A stretch of DNA of 64,000 nt from Ursus arctos (GCF_023065955.2 NW_026622764.1:77431333-77495332); one strand, 5' to 3'. Shown: positions 26,812 to 39,101, counted from the first letter of the stretch. A program made the numbers and translations. The notes: generated by a model from the letters alone, not told the origin.

Positions 26812-26998
26812 TTTTTTTTTTTTTTAAATTGTTAGAGAAAGAGAGCACGCGACTGGCCTAAGGGTGGTGAGGGGTAGAGGGAGAGGGACAAGCAGACTCC
26901 CGCTGAGCAGGGAGCCCTACGTGAGGCTCGAACTCAGGACCCCAAGGTCACGACCTGAGCCAAGGCAGATATTAACCAACTGAGCCACCCAGGTGCCC
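26812..26998 (-). mobile_element. Can-SINE
   Basis: Reverse orientation, poly(T) then 'GAGGGAGAGGGACAAGCAGA' to 'GAGCCACCCAGGTGCCCC'. Confidence 0.9.
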
Positions 26999-28149
26999 CT
27001 TAATTTTTTTTTTAAGTTAAGAAAAAATTGAAATAAAGATGTGTACTATTTGCTTTTCTCAGTCTGGCTGAACAATGATGCATCCCATTTTTGGTGATCT
27101 GCTTAATGATAAGATTGCCTATGGCCTAGATATAAAGCTCAGTTATGTATTCTATATTGTATATACTTTCTAAGACTGCTTTGGTTTTGACCTATAGTAC
27201 TAAAGAAATCTGTAAACCTTCTAAGGTGCTGCTTGAGAGTTGCTTTGTTTTCCAGAGAAACCATGGCTCAAGCTTTGTACACATTTTATTTAAATGTCAA
27301 AGTGGCAGCATTATCAGTATCTGATGGAATTAGCTGCCTCATCAGAGAACCAGCAAGAAAGCAATGAAGTGCGAGTCTCTAGACGATTCAAGTCTTCTCC
27401 ATCCTTAGGAAACCAGAACTTTCAGAGTAGACAGGTGTGCTTTACATCTGGCTATAGAGAAGCTATAGTTTAGAACAAAAGGTATTAAATTGTGTGGCTC
27501 TACTTTCTCTTCCTAGTAGACACAACTGTTTACATAATTTACTACCACATCTGGCATAAAACTGGTAGAAGTCGAGATGGACAACTCAAAGGTTGTGTTA
27601 CCCCAAATAATCTCACACTTTTATCTTTCTTCCTTGACCCTGCTTTCTGTGACAATAACTCGCTCAATTTCCCCATGATTAATAGTTTCTTAATCTGTCA
27701 CAAGTTTTTTTTTTTTAATCCTTGCTGACTTCCCAGTGTGTATTCCTTAACTTCTAAAGGAATTATTCATCAGATTTTCTACTGGATTTCTAGCCTGGCC
27801 TTCCCTCTTGGATAAACAGCACATCGCCTTTTAATGCGTGCTTGTAAAGCTGATACTATCTTAAGCATGATTTTGAGAACAGAAATTTTCTTTAAAAACC
27901 CATTTCTCTTATGCATTATTTGAACGTACTATCTCCCTGACTGTTCCCGACCCACCACCACTGCTCACGCAAAACGCATTAACTTTTCTCCTAGAAAGCT
28001 ATGAAGTTAGATACAGTACCAGTCATACATGATTCAGTATAGATGAAAAAATTCCAATCCCAGCCATCATTTAGCTAAAAAATTACACATTAGTATCCCC
28101 CTTGTTTTGAAGTCCTGAGACTTGAGATACCAAAAAAAAAAAAAAAAAA
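26999..28149. other. Intergenic: unique sequence downstream of MPHOSPH8
   Basis: Low-repeat stretch holding the short plus-strand frame at 27294. In human the tail-to-tail neighbour is PSPC1, but none of its known coding sequence was recognised. Confidence 0.35.
27294..27473 (+). other. Short open frame of unknown status (59 codons) with splice-like borders
   Basis: On the plus strand an ATG opens 59 codons, starting 'MSKWQHYQYLMELAASSENQ' and running through 'EVRVSRRFKSSPSLGNQ'. An acceptor-like 'TTTGTTTTCCAG' ends at 27255 and a donor-like 'ACAG|GTGTGC' lies at about 27434. The peptide is polar and non-repetitive, and no family is recognised. The position, just before the convergent end of MPHOSPH8, fits an alternative 3' exon of the plus-strand neighbour (PSPC1 in human). 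It could equally be chance. Confidence 0.25.
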
Positions 28150-29156
28150 ATAGACCAACATTTGGTGTTTTATTGAGAACAATGTAGGAAAAGGCAATAT
28201 GTAAAGTAAAAATGGCTCTCTGAAATGTCTGTACAATGTATGTGGTCTACCATATATGACATTCTGAAAAATTTCATTAAAATTATAAATTATAAAACCA
28301 ATCCGGAACTAAATAATTTTACACATCTCCATAGTCCAGACTGAGTTTGACTTCTTAGTTTGCCAAATATTTCTTAAGAGACTATGAGAGACCTGTGGGG
28401 AGTCTCTAGAAGCAGTAACTCTTCACACGAGGCACAGTGTGGCAGATAAACCTCGGCTGGCTTCCCACTGTTCATAGTAAGGGCACAGGATCTGGCTTTT
28501 GAAAATTACTTGATGGATTCCAAGAACAAGTATAAAAGTCCACAAGTAATATCTTCTTTTAGGCCCCCTACTGTCCTGGCTTATATTTTTTTTGCTGTAT
28601 TTTAGATTCCGATTTATCTTTTCGAAGAATAAGGATAACTTCAAATACACGAAGTTGTCACCTCCAATTCAGGATCTGTGGCAACTGCATATTACAAACA
28701 GCTCAGACCTCCTCCCTCAAATCTGCCTACCAAGTTAGAAAGTCATCCTTCAGGGGCAGCAAATTCACACCTTATTTAGTGCTTTGGTAACTTGAGTATC
28801 ACATACACACTTAATTGTTTTTAACACAGAAATTCACCAGGGCTAGTAGAAAATTTCAAGTTAGAAAAAAGACTTTTAATTTTCTTAAATATTCCTCCTG
28901 TATACCATTCCACATTGTGGAAAACCTGAATTATGCAGTCTGGAGACAACATCGAGATTTCAGAACACTGGCACAAATACTTACATCTATATTTTATAAT
29001 ATATTAGAACCACCATGTCCTGTCTTAGAGCCTGTAACAGATAACAGGCCTGAAACTGCAAAAGAGTTACAGATGAAATGTCAAATCTGGAGGTGTCAGC
29101 TGTGCCAGAGTCCCAAAACAGGTCTGGAAATAACTCCATCCCAACTCTCCGTTCCG
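28150..29156 (-). other. MPHOSPH8: MPHOSPH8 3' UTR with poly(A) signal
   Basis: About 1 kb of repeat-free sequence follows the stop codon. A canonical AATAAA on the minus strand lies at 28168-28173, so cleavage is expected near 28150. The run of A (plus strand) at about 28133-28150 reads as T on the transcript strand and is not a retrotransposon tail. The exact cleavage position is inferred. Confidence 0.7.
28168..28173 (-). terminator. Poly(A) signal AATAAA of MPHOSPH8
   Basis: Canonical hexamer on the minus strand about 985 bases after the stop codon. It ends a unique-sequence 3' UTR and is followed by a T-rich stretch of the kind expected downstream of a cleavage site. Confidence 0.6.
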
Positions 29157-29198
29157 TCACTGCAGCTGTACTCTGTATGCACCTATTAGCAGCTTAAC
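29157..29198 (-). CDS. MPHOSPH8: MPHOSPH8 terminal coding exon
   Basis: After the acceptor CAACAG, the exon encodes 13 residues, 'VKLLIGAYRVQLQ', then TGA. This matches the known end of mammalian MPP8, which fixes the end of the reading frame. The 3' UTR continues to lower coordinates. Confidence 0.93.
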   Translation of the reverse strand, partial: VKLLIGAYRVQLQ

Positions 29199-29742
29199 CT
29201 GTTGAAAGAAAATAGGCACAAGTATCAGTACAGATACCTCTGCAGAGTTCCCCTTTCTTAGAAGAGGGAAAACTCACACAACCAAGATTTGTCTGTCTTA
29301 TTTGGCAATGTTCTCAAATTGGTTATCAAATCAGGGTCTTAGGTTATCACTTTTAATAAAAAATCCAAGTGCTTATGATTTGATTTTTAGATTATTATAG
29401 TAAATAACTACTATTTCTTGCATAGACTTTTGGCCCGGCTTCAATGTTAAGTGAACAGCCTAGAGACATACGTAAAATGTCATACATTAAATAACAAAGG
29501 CAGAATACAGCTCCGACGGCTCAGTACCGGAGAGATGCATCCTTACCATCAGTCCCTTTCTTGACACACAATTTATGTCTAACACATCTGTAGATTCCGG
29601 TGCGCTGCTATCCAGAGAGCACTTGTCTCCAGGACAGGCACACCAGGAACACAGCATTCTCGGAAGTTTTTTCTGCTGTTGCTGATGGAATCTGGAGTAG
29701 CAATAGGAGTAGCTGCACTAAATGTGAGGAAAGGATTTTCAC

Positions 29743-29826
29743 CTTGGCAGAAGGCGCTTCCGTCAACCTTATGAAGAGTTTATTGAGGCCTGCAGCAGGG
29801 CTGAACGAGTAAACAAAATGACTATC
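29743..29826 (-). CDS. MPHOSPH8: MPHOSPH8 penultimate coding exon
   Basis: This 84-base, 28-codon exon encodes 'DSHFVYSFSPAAGLNKLFIR' and 'LTEAPSAK'. The donor AAG|GTGAAA lacks the usual G at +5 and looks weak. If the intron is kept, the frame stays open for 44 more codons before a stop at 29608-29610. Confidence 0.93.
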
Positions 29827-30683
29827 CTACGGAGAGAGACCAACCAGTCAGTGTTTCCTCAGACAAAATTCGACATCTGAGAGCATCACTGTATCTTAAC
29901 AGAAACATTTCAGATTCCAATGATGTAAAACAGAAAACAAGTTTTATACTTTATATAGATCAGTTTGCTGTGATTAGTTTTCTCTTGATTTATTAAAAAG
30001 ATACAAATGACAAAAAAGCTTGTAAAATTTAGCTGCAAAAACAGCATCCAGATAAATCTGTAGGATTAGCATGTATGCAGCCATATACAGCATCAGTGTT
30101 AAAAAATCTTCATAAACAGTTGATTTTGCTTAATTCAGCCTAAGGAAAGAATTCTAAGTATAGAAAAGGAAACATACACAAAGATTCTTTAAGACCCTTT
30201 CTGTTAAAAAAAATTTATATACCCACTAATACATTATTTTATTATAAATCAAAATTACAATATGATGGTTAACTAAAGCTACATACATTAAAACTAAGCA
30301 TAAATACACCCATGTTCTAGGTACTGGAAGCACAGAATGGGTATACTTTTAAAATTTCCTAAATTTCCTTTAGGTGAATGTTTGTAATTATAATGGTGGG
30401 AAAATGCAGAATATTTAAAATCAGTATGTTGCTTATACCTTAAGAATTTATATTCAGAATGCACTAAGACATTATGGTAAACATAACTTAAGGCATATAT
30501 ATCAAACATGAGAAATCCAAATTCTTATGACAAAATTTTGGATAATTTTACTTTAGAATTATGGGTTATTGCCTCATTTCCAATTGGCTTAATTATAATT
30601 AACATATTTTATTAAAACACACAACTAAAAGTCATCTGTGCTTCTGGATTAGAAGAATGTTAATGAACTACAGAAAATCTTAC
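29827..30683. other. MPHOSPH8 intron, unique AT-rich sequence
   Basis: Between the penultimate exon and the one before it. No repeats seen. Confidence 0.4.
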
Positions 30684-30811
30684 CAGAAAAACTGGAAGTT
30701 GAAATTTATCATTTAAAACTACAGCTTGTACACTACACGGTCCACAGAGCCGAGCAATAACTTCTTTACCCAAAAAGTTGGCATGGAAAATAAACAGCAG
30801 GATGCCAGAGC
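30684..30811 (-). CDS. MPHOSPH8: MPHOSPH8 exon, third from the end (C-terminal domain)
   Basis: This 128-base exon encodes 'SGILLFIFHANFLGKEVIAR', 'LCGPCSVQAVVLND' and 'KFQLPVFL', a hydrophobic beta-rich part of the C-terminal domain. Acceptor TTCAG, donor GTAAGA. The intron before it is about 10.9 kb and holds both the truncated L1 and full-length L1-B. Confidence 0.95.
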
Positions 30812-31071
30812 CTGAATAAGGGAGATATAAACATAGATTTTAATACCAATCCTACCATGGCCACCTTTCAACTCTGAGGAAGGCGCACCTGTACAAGTTG
30901 GGAGCAGTCCCCTCAGTAAGCCTGGTGGTGCACACCCACCTGGTGCCCACTCACACCAATGAGTCCAATTTCAAAACCTGGTGTTACCTAGCATTTTTCA
31001 AACCACAGGGACCCCTTTTATTTTTTGTCCCAAGTAATCCCTACTGACAACTCATGGAACAAATTTTTAAA

Positions 31072-32916
31072 AGAGAAGAAAGAGAAATTAGGGAAGCGAT
31101 TCCATTTACAATAGCACCAAAAACCGTATCTTGGAATAAACTTAACCAGAGAGGTAAAGGATCAATACTCTAGAAACTACAGAGCACTGATGAAAGACAT
31201 TGAAGAAGACACAAAAAGATAGAAAAACATTCCATGCTCATGGATCAGAAGAATAAACATACTTAAAATGTCCATGCTACCCAGAGCAATCTACACTTTC
31301 AACACCATCCCGATCAAAATACAACGCCATTTTTCAAAGAGCTGGAACAAACAATCCTAAAATTTGTGTGGAACTAGAAAAGACCCTGAATTGCCAAGGA
31401 AATGTTGAAAAAGATAAACAAGGCTAGGGGCATCATGTTGCCTGATTTCAAGCTATACTACAAAGCTGTGTTCACAAAGACAGCATGGTACTGGCACAAA
31501 AACAGACACATAGACCAATGGGACAGAATAGAGAGCCCAGAAATGGACCCTCAGCTCTATGGTCAACTAATCTTTGACAAAGCAGGAAAAAACATCTGGT
31601 GGGAAAAAGACAGTCTCTTCAATAAATGGTGCTGGAAAAATTGGACAGCTACATGCAAAAGAATGAAACTTGACCACTCTCTCACACCATACACAAAGAT
31701 AAACTCCAAATGGATGAAAGACCTCGATGTGAGACAGGAATCCATCAAAATCATAGAGGAGAACATAGGCAGCAACCTCTACGACATCAGCCACAGCAAC
31801 CATTTTCATGACACGTTTCCAAAGGCAAGGGAAGCAAAAGAAAAAATGAACTTTTGGGACTCCATCAAGATAAAAAGCTGCTGAACAGCAAAGGAAACAG
31901 TCATCAAAACTAAGGCAGCCCACAGAATGGGAGAAGATATTTGCAAATGAAACTACAGATAAAAGGTATCCAAGATCTATAAAGAACTTCTCAAACTCAA
32001 TACATGAGAAACAAATAATCAAATCAAAAAATGGGCAGAAGATATGACCAGACACTTTTCCAATGAAGACACACAGATGGCTAACAGACATGAAAAAATG
32101 TTCAACATCATTAGCCATCAGGGAAATTCAAATCAAAACCACAGTGAGATACCGCCTTACACCAGTTAGAATGGCAAAAATTGACAAGGCAAGAAACAAC
32201 AAATGTTGGAGAGGATGTGGAGAAAGGGGATCCCTCCTACATTGTTGGTGGCAATGCAAGTTGGTACAGCCACTATGGAAAACAGTGTGGAGGTCCCTTA
32301 AAAAGTTAAAAATAGGGCTGCCCTATGACCCAGCAATTGCACTACTGGGTATTTACCCCAAAGATACAGAGAGGGGCCATATGCACCCCAATGTTCATAG
32401 CAGCATTGTCCACAATAGCTAAACTCTGGAAGGAGCCGAGATGCCCTTCAACAGACGAATGGATAAAGAAGATGTGGTCCATATATACAATGGAATATTA
32501 CTCAGCCTTCAGAAAGAACAATTACCCAACATTTGCAGCAACATGGATGGGACTGGAGGAGATTATGCTAAGTGAAATAAGTCAAGCTGAGAAAGAAATA
32601 TCATATGGTTTCACTCATTTGTGGAACATAAGGAATAGCAGGGAGAAGGAAGGGAAGAATGAAGGGGATAAACAGAAGGGGGAATGAACCACGAGAGACT
32701 ATGGACTCTGGAAAACAAACTGAGGGCTTCGGCGGGGGGGGGGGGATGAGGGAATGGGATAGACTGGTGATGGGTAGTAAGGAGGGCACATATTGCATGG
32801 AGCACTGGGTGTTATATGCAAACAACGAATCATGGAACAGTACATCAAAAACTGATGATGTACTGTATGGTGACTAACATAACATAATAAAAAATTAAAA
32901 ATAAATTTAAAAAAGT
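31072..32916 (+). mobile_element. 5'-truncated LINE-1 (3' ORF2 and 3' UTR)
   Basis: Starts inside ORF2 at the segment matching 'GAAATTAGGGAA' of L1-B (about 37520 there). It continues through the C-terminal ORF2 region (longest open piece 31402-31884, 160 codons) to a G-rich 3' UTR and an A-rich tail. Several frameshifts and stops and lower similarity than L1-B and L1-C share with each other suggest an older insertion. It is in the same orientation as L1-B and the same MPHOSPH8 intron. Confidence 0.9.
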
Positions 32917-33164
32917 TGCTGCTGAGTGTGAAAATGTCCATGGAAGCAAACTTCTATGGTGGTTCTCTCTGGTGTGGGTTTGAGTGACTGTCATTTTCTT
33001 CTATATAGTATTCTGCCTTTTCCAAATTTTCTGATTAACACCAAAACTTATTTTGGGGGGGGAACCATGAGATTTGAAGCTTCCACTGAATATCCAAAAT
33101 ATTCTGCATGACTCATTTTTCTCAACAAAGTCATACTTCTGGTGTAATAGAAAATAGATACATG

Positions 33165-34276
33165 GGGGAAGAGTTAAGATGGCGGAGGAGTAGGGGACCC
33201 CTTTTTCAGCCGGTCCCCTGAGTCGAGCTGGATAGGTACCAGACCAGCCTAAATAACCACGGAATCAGCCTGAGACGCAGGAAGATACATCTGGATCTCT
33301 ACAAATGAACATCTCCAGTGCTAAGGGGAGCCGTGAAACCGCGCACAGATATCGGAAGATAAACGGAAGGGGGAGGGAGCCGCCGTGTTCGGGCGTCGGG
33401 AAGCGGCAGCCACCTGCACGGGAGAGCGGGCGGACTCACGGACGGCACCCGCGAGAGAGCAGACTGAGACCGGTGAGCCAGGAGCGCGCGCCACCAGGCA
33501 TCTTGAAGAACACCGGAATCCCGGTGTGCTCACGGGATCCAGACTGAGACCGAGCTCCCGGAGTGCGCGCGGGGCGGCTGGCGGCGTTAGAAACACAAAG
33601 GACAGAGACGCGCCGGCCCTGGAAGTGAGGGCTGGGACGCCGGGTGTGGGGCGCACATCCCGGGACGCTGCAGGGTTGAGCAGCACCAACAGTAACAGAG
33701 TTAAAGTGGCCAGAATATCACTGGAGAACGGGCCGCAATCCCTCTGTTCTGTGACAATTCAGCCTCTGCTGCTCTCTCAGAAGAGGCACAGCAAACCGCC
33801 AGGGAAAGCCGCCAGAGAACAAAAGCCTAGAAATACCGGCTCACAGCGTGCCCATCCCCATCACCCCTCGCAGGGGACACGGAGACTCTACCCAAACAGG
33901 GTTGCCTGAGTATCGGTGCGGCAGGCCCCTCCCCCAGAACACAGAAGGCAGGCTGAAAAATCAAGAAGCCCACAACTCGGTATGCCTGGGTGGCGCAGTC
34001 ACTGAGCGCCTGTCTTCGGCTTAGGGCGTGATCCCGGCGTTCCAGAAAGGAGTCCCTCATCGGGCTCCTCCGCTGGGAGCCTGCTTCTTCCTCTCCCACT
34101 CCCCTGCTTCTGTTCCCGTTCTTGCTGTCTGTCTCTCTCTCTCTCAGATAAATAAATAAATAAAATCTTTAAAGAAGAAGCCCACATCCCTAAGATCCCT
34201 ATAAAACAAGGGGCACGGCCTGGGACCCAGTCAATAATTTGGGCTCTGGACAACCCCGCAACCTCTCCTCATCAGA
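33165..34276 (+). promoter_or_regulatory. L1-B 5' UTR / internal promoter (interrupted by a SINE)
   Basis: GC-rich, CpG-rich leader with AAGATGGCGG near its start, the YY1-type site that sets L1 transcription initiation. It is the only strongly CpG-rich stretch in the left 56 kb of the window. Young L1 promoters also drive antisense transcripts, which here would run in the same direction as MPHOSPH8. Promoter activity is inferred from family knowledge. Confidence 0.6.
33975..34174 (+). mobile_element. Can-SINE inserted in the L1-B 5' UTR
   Basis: tRNA-derived head ('GCCTGGGTGGCGCAGTC'), CT-rich middle and a (TAAA)n tail. Flanked by the 12-bp duplication 'AAGAAGCCCACA' at 33963-33974 and 34175-34186. 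L1-C has the uninterrupted site, so the SINE came after L1-B or its source. Confidence 0.93.
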
Positions 34277-35195
34277 ATGACAAGAAGGAGAAGCCCCCCC
34301 CCCCCCCCAGCAAAGAAAAGACAGTGAGTCTGTGGCCTCTGCCACAGAAATAATGGATATGGATGTAACCAAAGTATCAGAAATGGAATTCAGAGTAACG
34401 ATGGTCAAAATGATGAGTAGAACTGAAAAAAGTATTAACGAAAAGGTTACTGAGAATATAGAATCCCTAAGGACAGAAATGAGAGCGAATCTGACAGAAA
34501 TTAAAAATTCTATGAGCCAAATGCAGGCAAAACTAGAGACTCTGACAGCCAGGGTCACAGAAGCAGAGGAACGGGTGAGTGAACTGGACGATGGGTTAAT
34601 AGAGGAAAAAACCAAAATAGAAGATGCTTTAAAAAAATCCAAGCCCATGAATGTAGGTTACGGGAGATTACTGACTCAATGAAACGATCCAATGTGATCC
34701 AATGTTAGAATCATCAGCATCCCCGAGGGGGTGGAGAAAAACAGAGGTCTAGAAGAGATATTTGAACAAATTGTAGCTGAAAACTTCCCTAATCTAGCAC
34801 GGGAAACAAACATTTGTGTCCAAGAGGCAGAGAGGACCCCTCCCAAGCTCAACCACAACAAACCTATGACACGTCACGTCATAGTACAATTCGCAAATAT
34901 TAGATCCAAGGATACAGTACTGAAAGCGGCCAGGGCAAAGAAATTTCTCACGTACCAAGGCAAAGGCATCAGAATTACGTCAGACCTGTCTACACAGACC
35001 TGGAATGAGAGAAAGGGTTGGGGGAGCATATTTAAAGCTCTTTCAGAGAAAAACATGCAGCCAAGGATCCTTTATCCAGCAAGGCTGTCATTCAGAATTG
35101 ATGGAGAAATAAAGACATTTCAGAATCGCCAGTCACTAACCAATTTCGTAACCACGAAACCAGCCCTACAGGAGATATTAAAGGGGGTTCTATAG
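34277..35195 (+). pseudogene. L1-B ORF1 (RNA-binding chaperone), frameshifted
   Basis: ORF1p is the trimeric RNA-binding protein of the L1 particle. The start 'MTRRRS' at 34277 runs into a long C tract and soon meets a stop. A coiled-coil part is open at 34332-34682 ('MRANLTEIKNSMSQMQAKLE'), and the RRM and C-terminal domain are open in another frame at 34731-35195 ('NFPNLARETNI', 'RHVIVQFANIRSKDTVLKAA', 'LTYQGKGIRIT'). At least two frame changes separate these pieces, so no full ORF1p can be made. Confidence 0.9.
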
Positions 35196-35270
35196 AAGTA
35201 AAAAGGCCCCAAGAGTGATACAGAACAGAAAGTCACAGCCAATACAAACAAAGACTTTACTGGCAACATG

Positions 35271-38200
35271 GCATCATTAAAATTCTATCTCTCAGTTCTT
35301 AGTGCCAATGTAAATGGTTTGAACACTCCCATATACGCCACAGGGTTGCAGATTGGATAAAAAGAAATGACCCATCCATTTGCTGTCTACAAGAGACTCA
35401 TTTCGAACCCAAAGATGCATTCAGACTGAGAGTAAGGGGATGGAGTACCATCTTTCACGCAAATGGACCTCAAAAGAAAGCTGGGGTAGCAATTCTCATA
35501 TCAGATAAATTGGATTTTAAACTACAGACTATAGTTAGAGACGCAGAAGGGCATATATTATTCTTAAAGGAAGTATTCAACAAGTGCATATGACAATTAT
35601 AAATATATATGCCCCCAACAGGGGAGCACAGCAGCAAGATACACAAGCCAACTCTTAACCAGAAATAAAGAGACATATAAATAAAAATACACTAATAGTA
35701 GGGGACGTCAACACTCCACTATCAGAAATAGACAGAACACCCTGGCAAACACTAAGCAAGGAATCAAAGGCTTTGAATGCCATACTCGACGAGTTGGACC
35801 TCATAGATATATATAGAACACTACACCCCAGAACCAAAGAATACTCATTCTATTCTAATGCCCATGGAACATTCTCAAGAATAGACCATGTTCTGGGACA
35901 CAAAACAGGTCTCAGCCGATACCAAAAGATTGAAATTATTCCCTGCATATTCTCAGACCACAACGCTCTGAAATTGGAACTCAACCACAAGGAAAAATTT
36001 GGAAGAAACTCAAACACTTGGAGACTAAGAACCATCCTGCTCAGGAATGACTCGATAAACCAGGAAATCAAAAATCAAATTAAACAATTTATGGAGACCA
36101 ATGAGAATGAAAATACAACAGTCCAAAACCTATGGGATACTGCAAAGGCAGTCCTAAGGGGGAAATACATAGCCATCCAAGCCTCACTCAAAAGAATAGA
36201 AAAATCTAAAATGCAGTTTTTATATTCTCACCTCAAGAAACTGGAACAGCAACAGAGGGACAGGCCTAATCCACGCACGAGGAAGCAGCTGACCAAGATT
36301 AGAGCTGAAATCAATCAAGCAGAAACCAGAAGTACAGTAGAGCAGATCAACAGGACTAGAAGCTGGTTCTTGGAGAGAATCAATAAAATTGACAGACCAC
36401 TGGCAAGACTTATCCAAAAGAAAAGAGAAAGGACCCAGATTATTAAAATTATGAATGAAAAAGGAGAGGTCATGACGAACACCATTGAAATTGGAAGGAT
36501 AATTAGAAATTTTTATCAACAGCTTTATGCCAATAAACTAAGCAATCTGGAAGAGATGGAATCCTTCCTGGAAACCTTATATAAACTACCAAGACTGAAA
36601 CAGGAAGAAATTGATTTCTTAAACAGGCCAATTAATTATGAATAGATTGAGTCAGTGATAAACAACCTTCCAAATAACAAAACTCCAGGCCCGGATGGTT
36701 TTCCTGGGGAATTCTACCAAACATTCAAAGAAGAAATAATACCTATTCTCCTAAAGCTATTTCAAAAAATAGAAACAGAAGGAAAGCTACCAAACTCATT
36801 CTATGAAGCCAATATTACCTTGATCCCCAAACCAGGCAAAGACCCCATCAAAAAGGAGAATTACAGACCGATTTCCCTAATGAATATGGATGCCAAAATC
36901 CTCAACAAGATACTTGCTAATAGAATCCAACAGTACATTAAAAGGATTATCCATCACGATCAAGTGGGATTCATACCTGGGATGCAAGCGTGGTTCAATA
37001 TTCGCAAACCAATCAGCGTGATACATCATATCAACAAGAAAAGACTCAGGAACCATATGATCGTCTCAATCGATGCCGAAAAAGCATTTAACAAATACAG
37101 CATCCTTTCCTGATTAAAACCCTTCAGAGTGTAGGAATAGAGGGTACATTTCTCAATCTCATAAAAGCCATCTATGAAAAGCCTACTGCAAATATTATTC
37201 TCAATGGGGAAAAGCTGGAAGCCTTTCCCTTAAGATCAGGAACACGACAAGGATGCCCACTCTCGCCACTATTATTCAACATAGTACTAGAAGTCCTTAC
37301 AACAGCAATCAGACAACAAAAAGGGATCAAAGGTATTCAAATCGGCAAAGAAGAAGTCAAAATGTCTCTCTTCGCAGATGACATGATACTCTATATGGAA
37401 AACCCAAAAAAAGCCACTCCCAAACTATTAGAAGTTATAGAGCAATTCAGTAACGTGGCGGGATACAAAATCAATGCTCAGAAATCAGTTGCATTTCTAT
37501 ACACGAATAACGAGACTGAAGAAAGAAAAATTAGGGAATCCATCCCATTTACAATAGCACCAAAAACCATACGTTACCTTGGAATTAACTTAACCAGAGA
37601 CGTAAAGGACCTATATTCTAGAGACTATAAATCACTCTTGAAAGACATTGAGGAAGACATAAAAAGATGGAAAGATATTCCATGTTCATGGATTGGAAGA
37701 ATTAACATAGTTAAAATGTCCATGCTACCCAGAGCAATCCACACTTTCAATGCTATCCCGATCAAAATACCGAGGACATTTTTCAAAGAACTGGAACAAA
37801 TAGTCCTTAAATTTGTATGGAAACAGAAAAGGCCCCGAATCTCCAAGGAACTGTTGAAAAGGAAAAACCAAGCTGGGGGCATCACAATGCCGGGTTTCGA
37901 GCTGTACTACAAAGCTGTGATCACAAAGACAGCATGGTACTGGCACAAAAACAGACACATAGACCAATGGAACAGAATAGAGAGCCCAGAAATGGACCCT
38001 CAGCTCTTTGGGCAACTAATATTTGATAAAGCAGGAAAAAACATCCGGTGGGAAAAAGACAGTCTCTTCAATAAATGGTGCTGGGAAAATTGGACAGCTA
38101 CATGCAAAAGAATGAAACTTGACCACTATCCAGCACCATACACAAAAATAAACTCCAAATGGATGAAAGACCTTGATGTGAGACAGGAATCCATCAAAAT

Positions 38201-39101
38201 TCTAGAGGAGAACATAGGCAGCAACCTCTACGACATCGGCCAAAGCAACCTTTTTCATGATACATCCCCAAAGGCAAGAGAAATAAAAGATAAAATGAAT
38301 TTATGGGACTTCATCAAGATTAAAAGTTTCTGCACAGCCAAGGAAACAGTCAGAAAAACTAAGAGGCAGCCCACGGAATGGGAGAATATATTTGCAAATA
38401 ACACTACAGATAAAGGACTGGTATCCAAGATCTACAAAGAACTTCTCAAACTCAGTACACGAGAAACAAATAAACAAATCATAAAATGGGCAGAAGATAT
38501 GAACAGACACTTTTCCAATGAAGACATACAAATGGCTAACAGACACATGAAAAAATGTTCAAAATCATTTGCCATCAAGGAAATTCAAATCAAAACCACA
38601 CTGAGATACCACCTTACGCCAGTTAGAATGGCAAAAATAGACAAGGCAAGAAACAACAATTGTTGGAGAGGATGTGGAGAAAGGGGATCCCTCCTGCATT
38701 GTTGGTGGGAATGCAAGTTGGTACAGCCACTCTGGAAAACAGTGTGGAGGTCCCTTAAAAAGTTAAAAATTGAGCTACCCTATGATCCAGCCATTGCACT
38801 ACTGGGTGTTTACCCCAAAGATACAGACGTAGTAAAGAGAAGGGCCATATGCACCCCAATGTTCATAGCAGCAATGTCCACAATAGCTAAATCGTGGAAG
38901 GAGCCGAGATGCCCTTCAACAGATGACTGGATTAAGAAGTTGTGGTCCATATATACAATGGAATATTACTCAGCTATCAGAAAGAATGAGTTCTCAACAT
39001 TTGCTACAACATGGACGGCACTGGAGGAGATAATGCGAAGTGAAATAAGTCAAGCAGAGAAAGACAACTATCATATGATTTCTCTCATCTATGGAACATA
39101 A
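35271..39101 (+). pseudogene. L1-B ORF2 (endonuclease / reverse transcriptase), several breaks
   Basis: ORF2p nicks target DNA and reverse-transcribes L1 RNA. The frame starts 'MASLKFYLSVLSANVNGLN' at 35271 and is lost near 35335, where the sibling copy L1-C has a longer A run. The endonuclease C-terminal part is open from 35773 ('GTFSRIDHVLGHK', 'SDHNALKLE'). A nonsense TAG at 36643-36645 replaces the GAG seen in L1-C. The RT part resumes at 36655 ('[16 protein letters not shown]'), a one-base deletion near 37096 shifts the frame, and the rest is open for 579 codons (37362-39101). That part includes the catalytic FADD box at 37371-37382 and the cysteine-rich '[18 protein letters not shown]' tail. 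Confidence 0.92.

Noticed and set aside
1..28149. Coding exons of PSPC1, the expected convergent neighbour
   Set aside because: I looked for its glycine/proline/methionine-rich C-terminus and did not find it. Only the gene order in human suggests it, so no PSPC1 feature is annotated.
28133..28150. A run that looks like a retrotransposon tail
   Set aside because: No retroelement body precedes it on the plus strand. On the minus strand it is a T run just past the MPHOSPH8 poly(A) signal.
28815..29189. Open frame of 124 codons on the plus strand
   Set aside because: It is antisense to the MPHOSPH8 3' UTR and last exon.
31567..32118. Open frame of 183 codons on the minus strand
   Set aside because: It is the antisense of the truncated L1 ORF2, a shadow of the RT-side coding sequence.
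33385..33909. Open frame of 174 codons on the plus strand
   Set aside because: It lies wholly inside the GC-rich 5' UTR of L1-B, where stop codons are rare by composition. It is not conserved as an open frame in L1-C.
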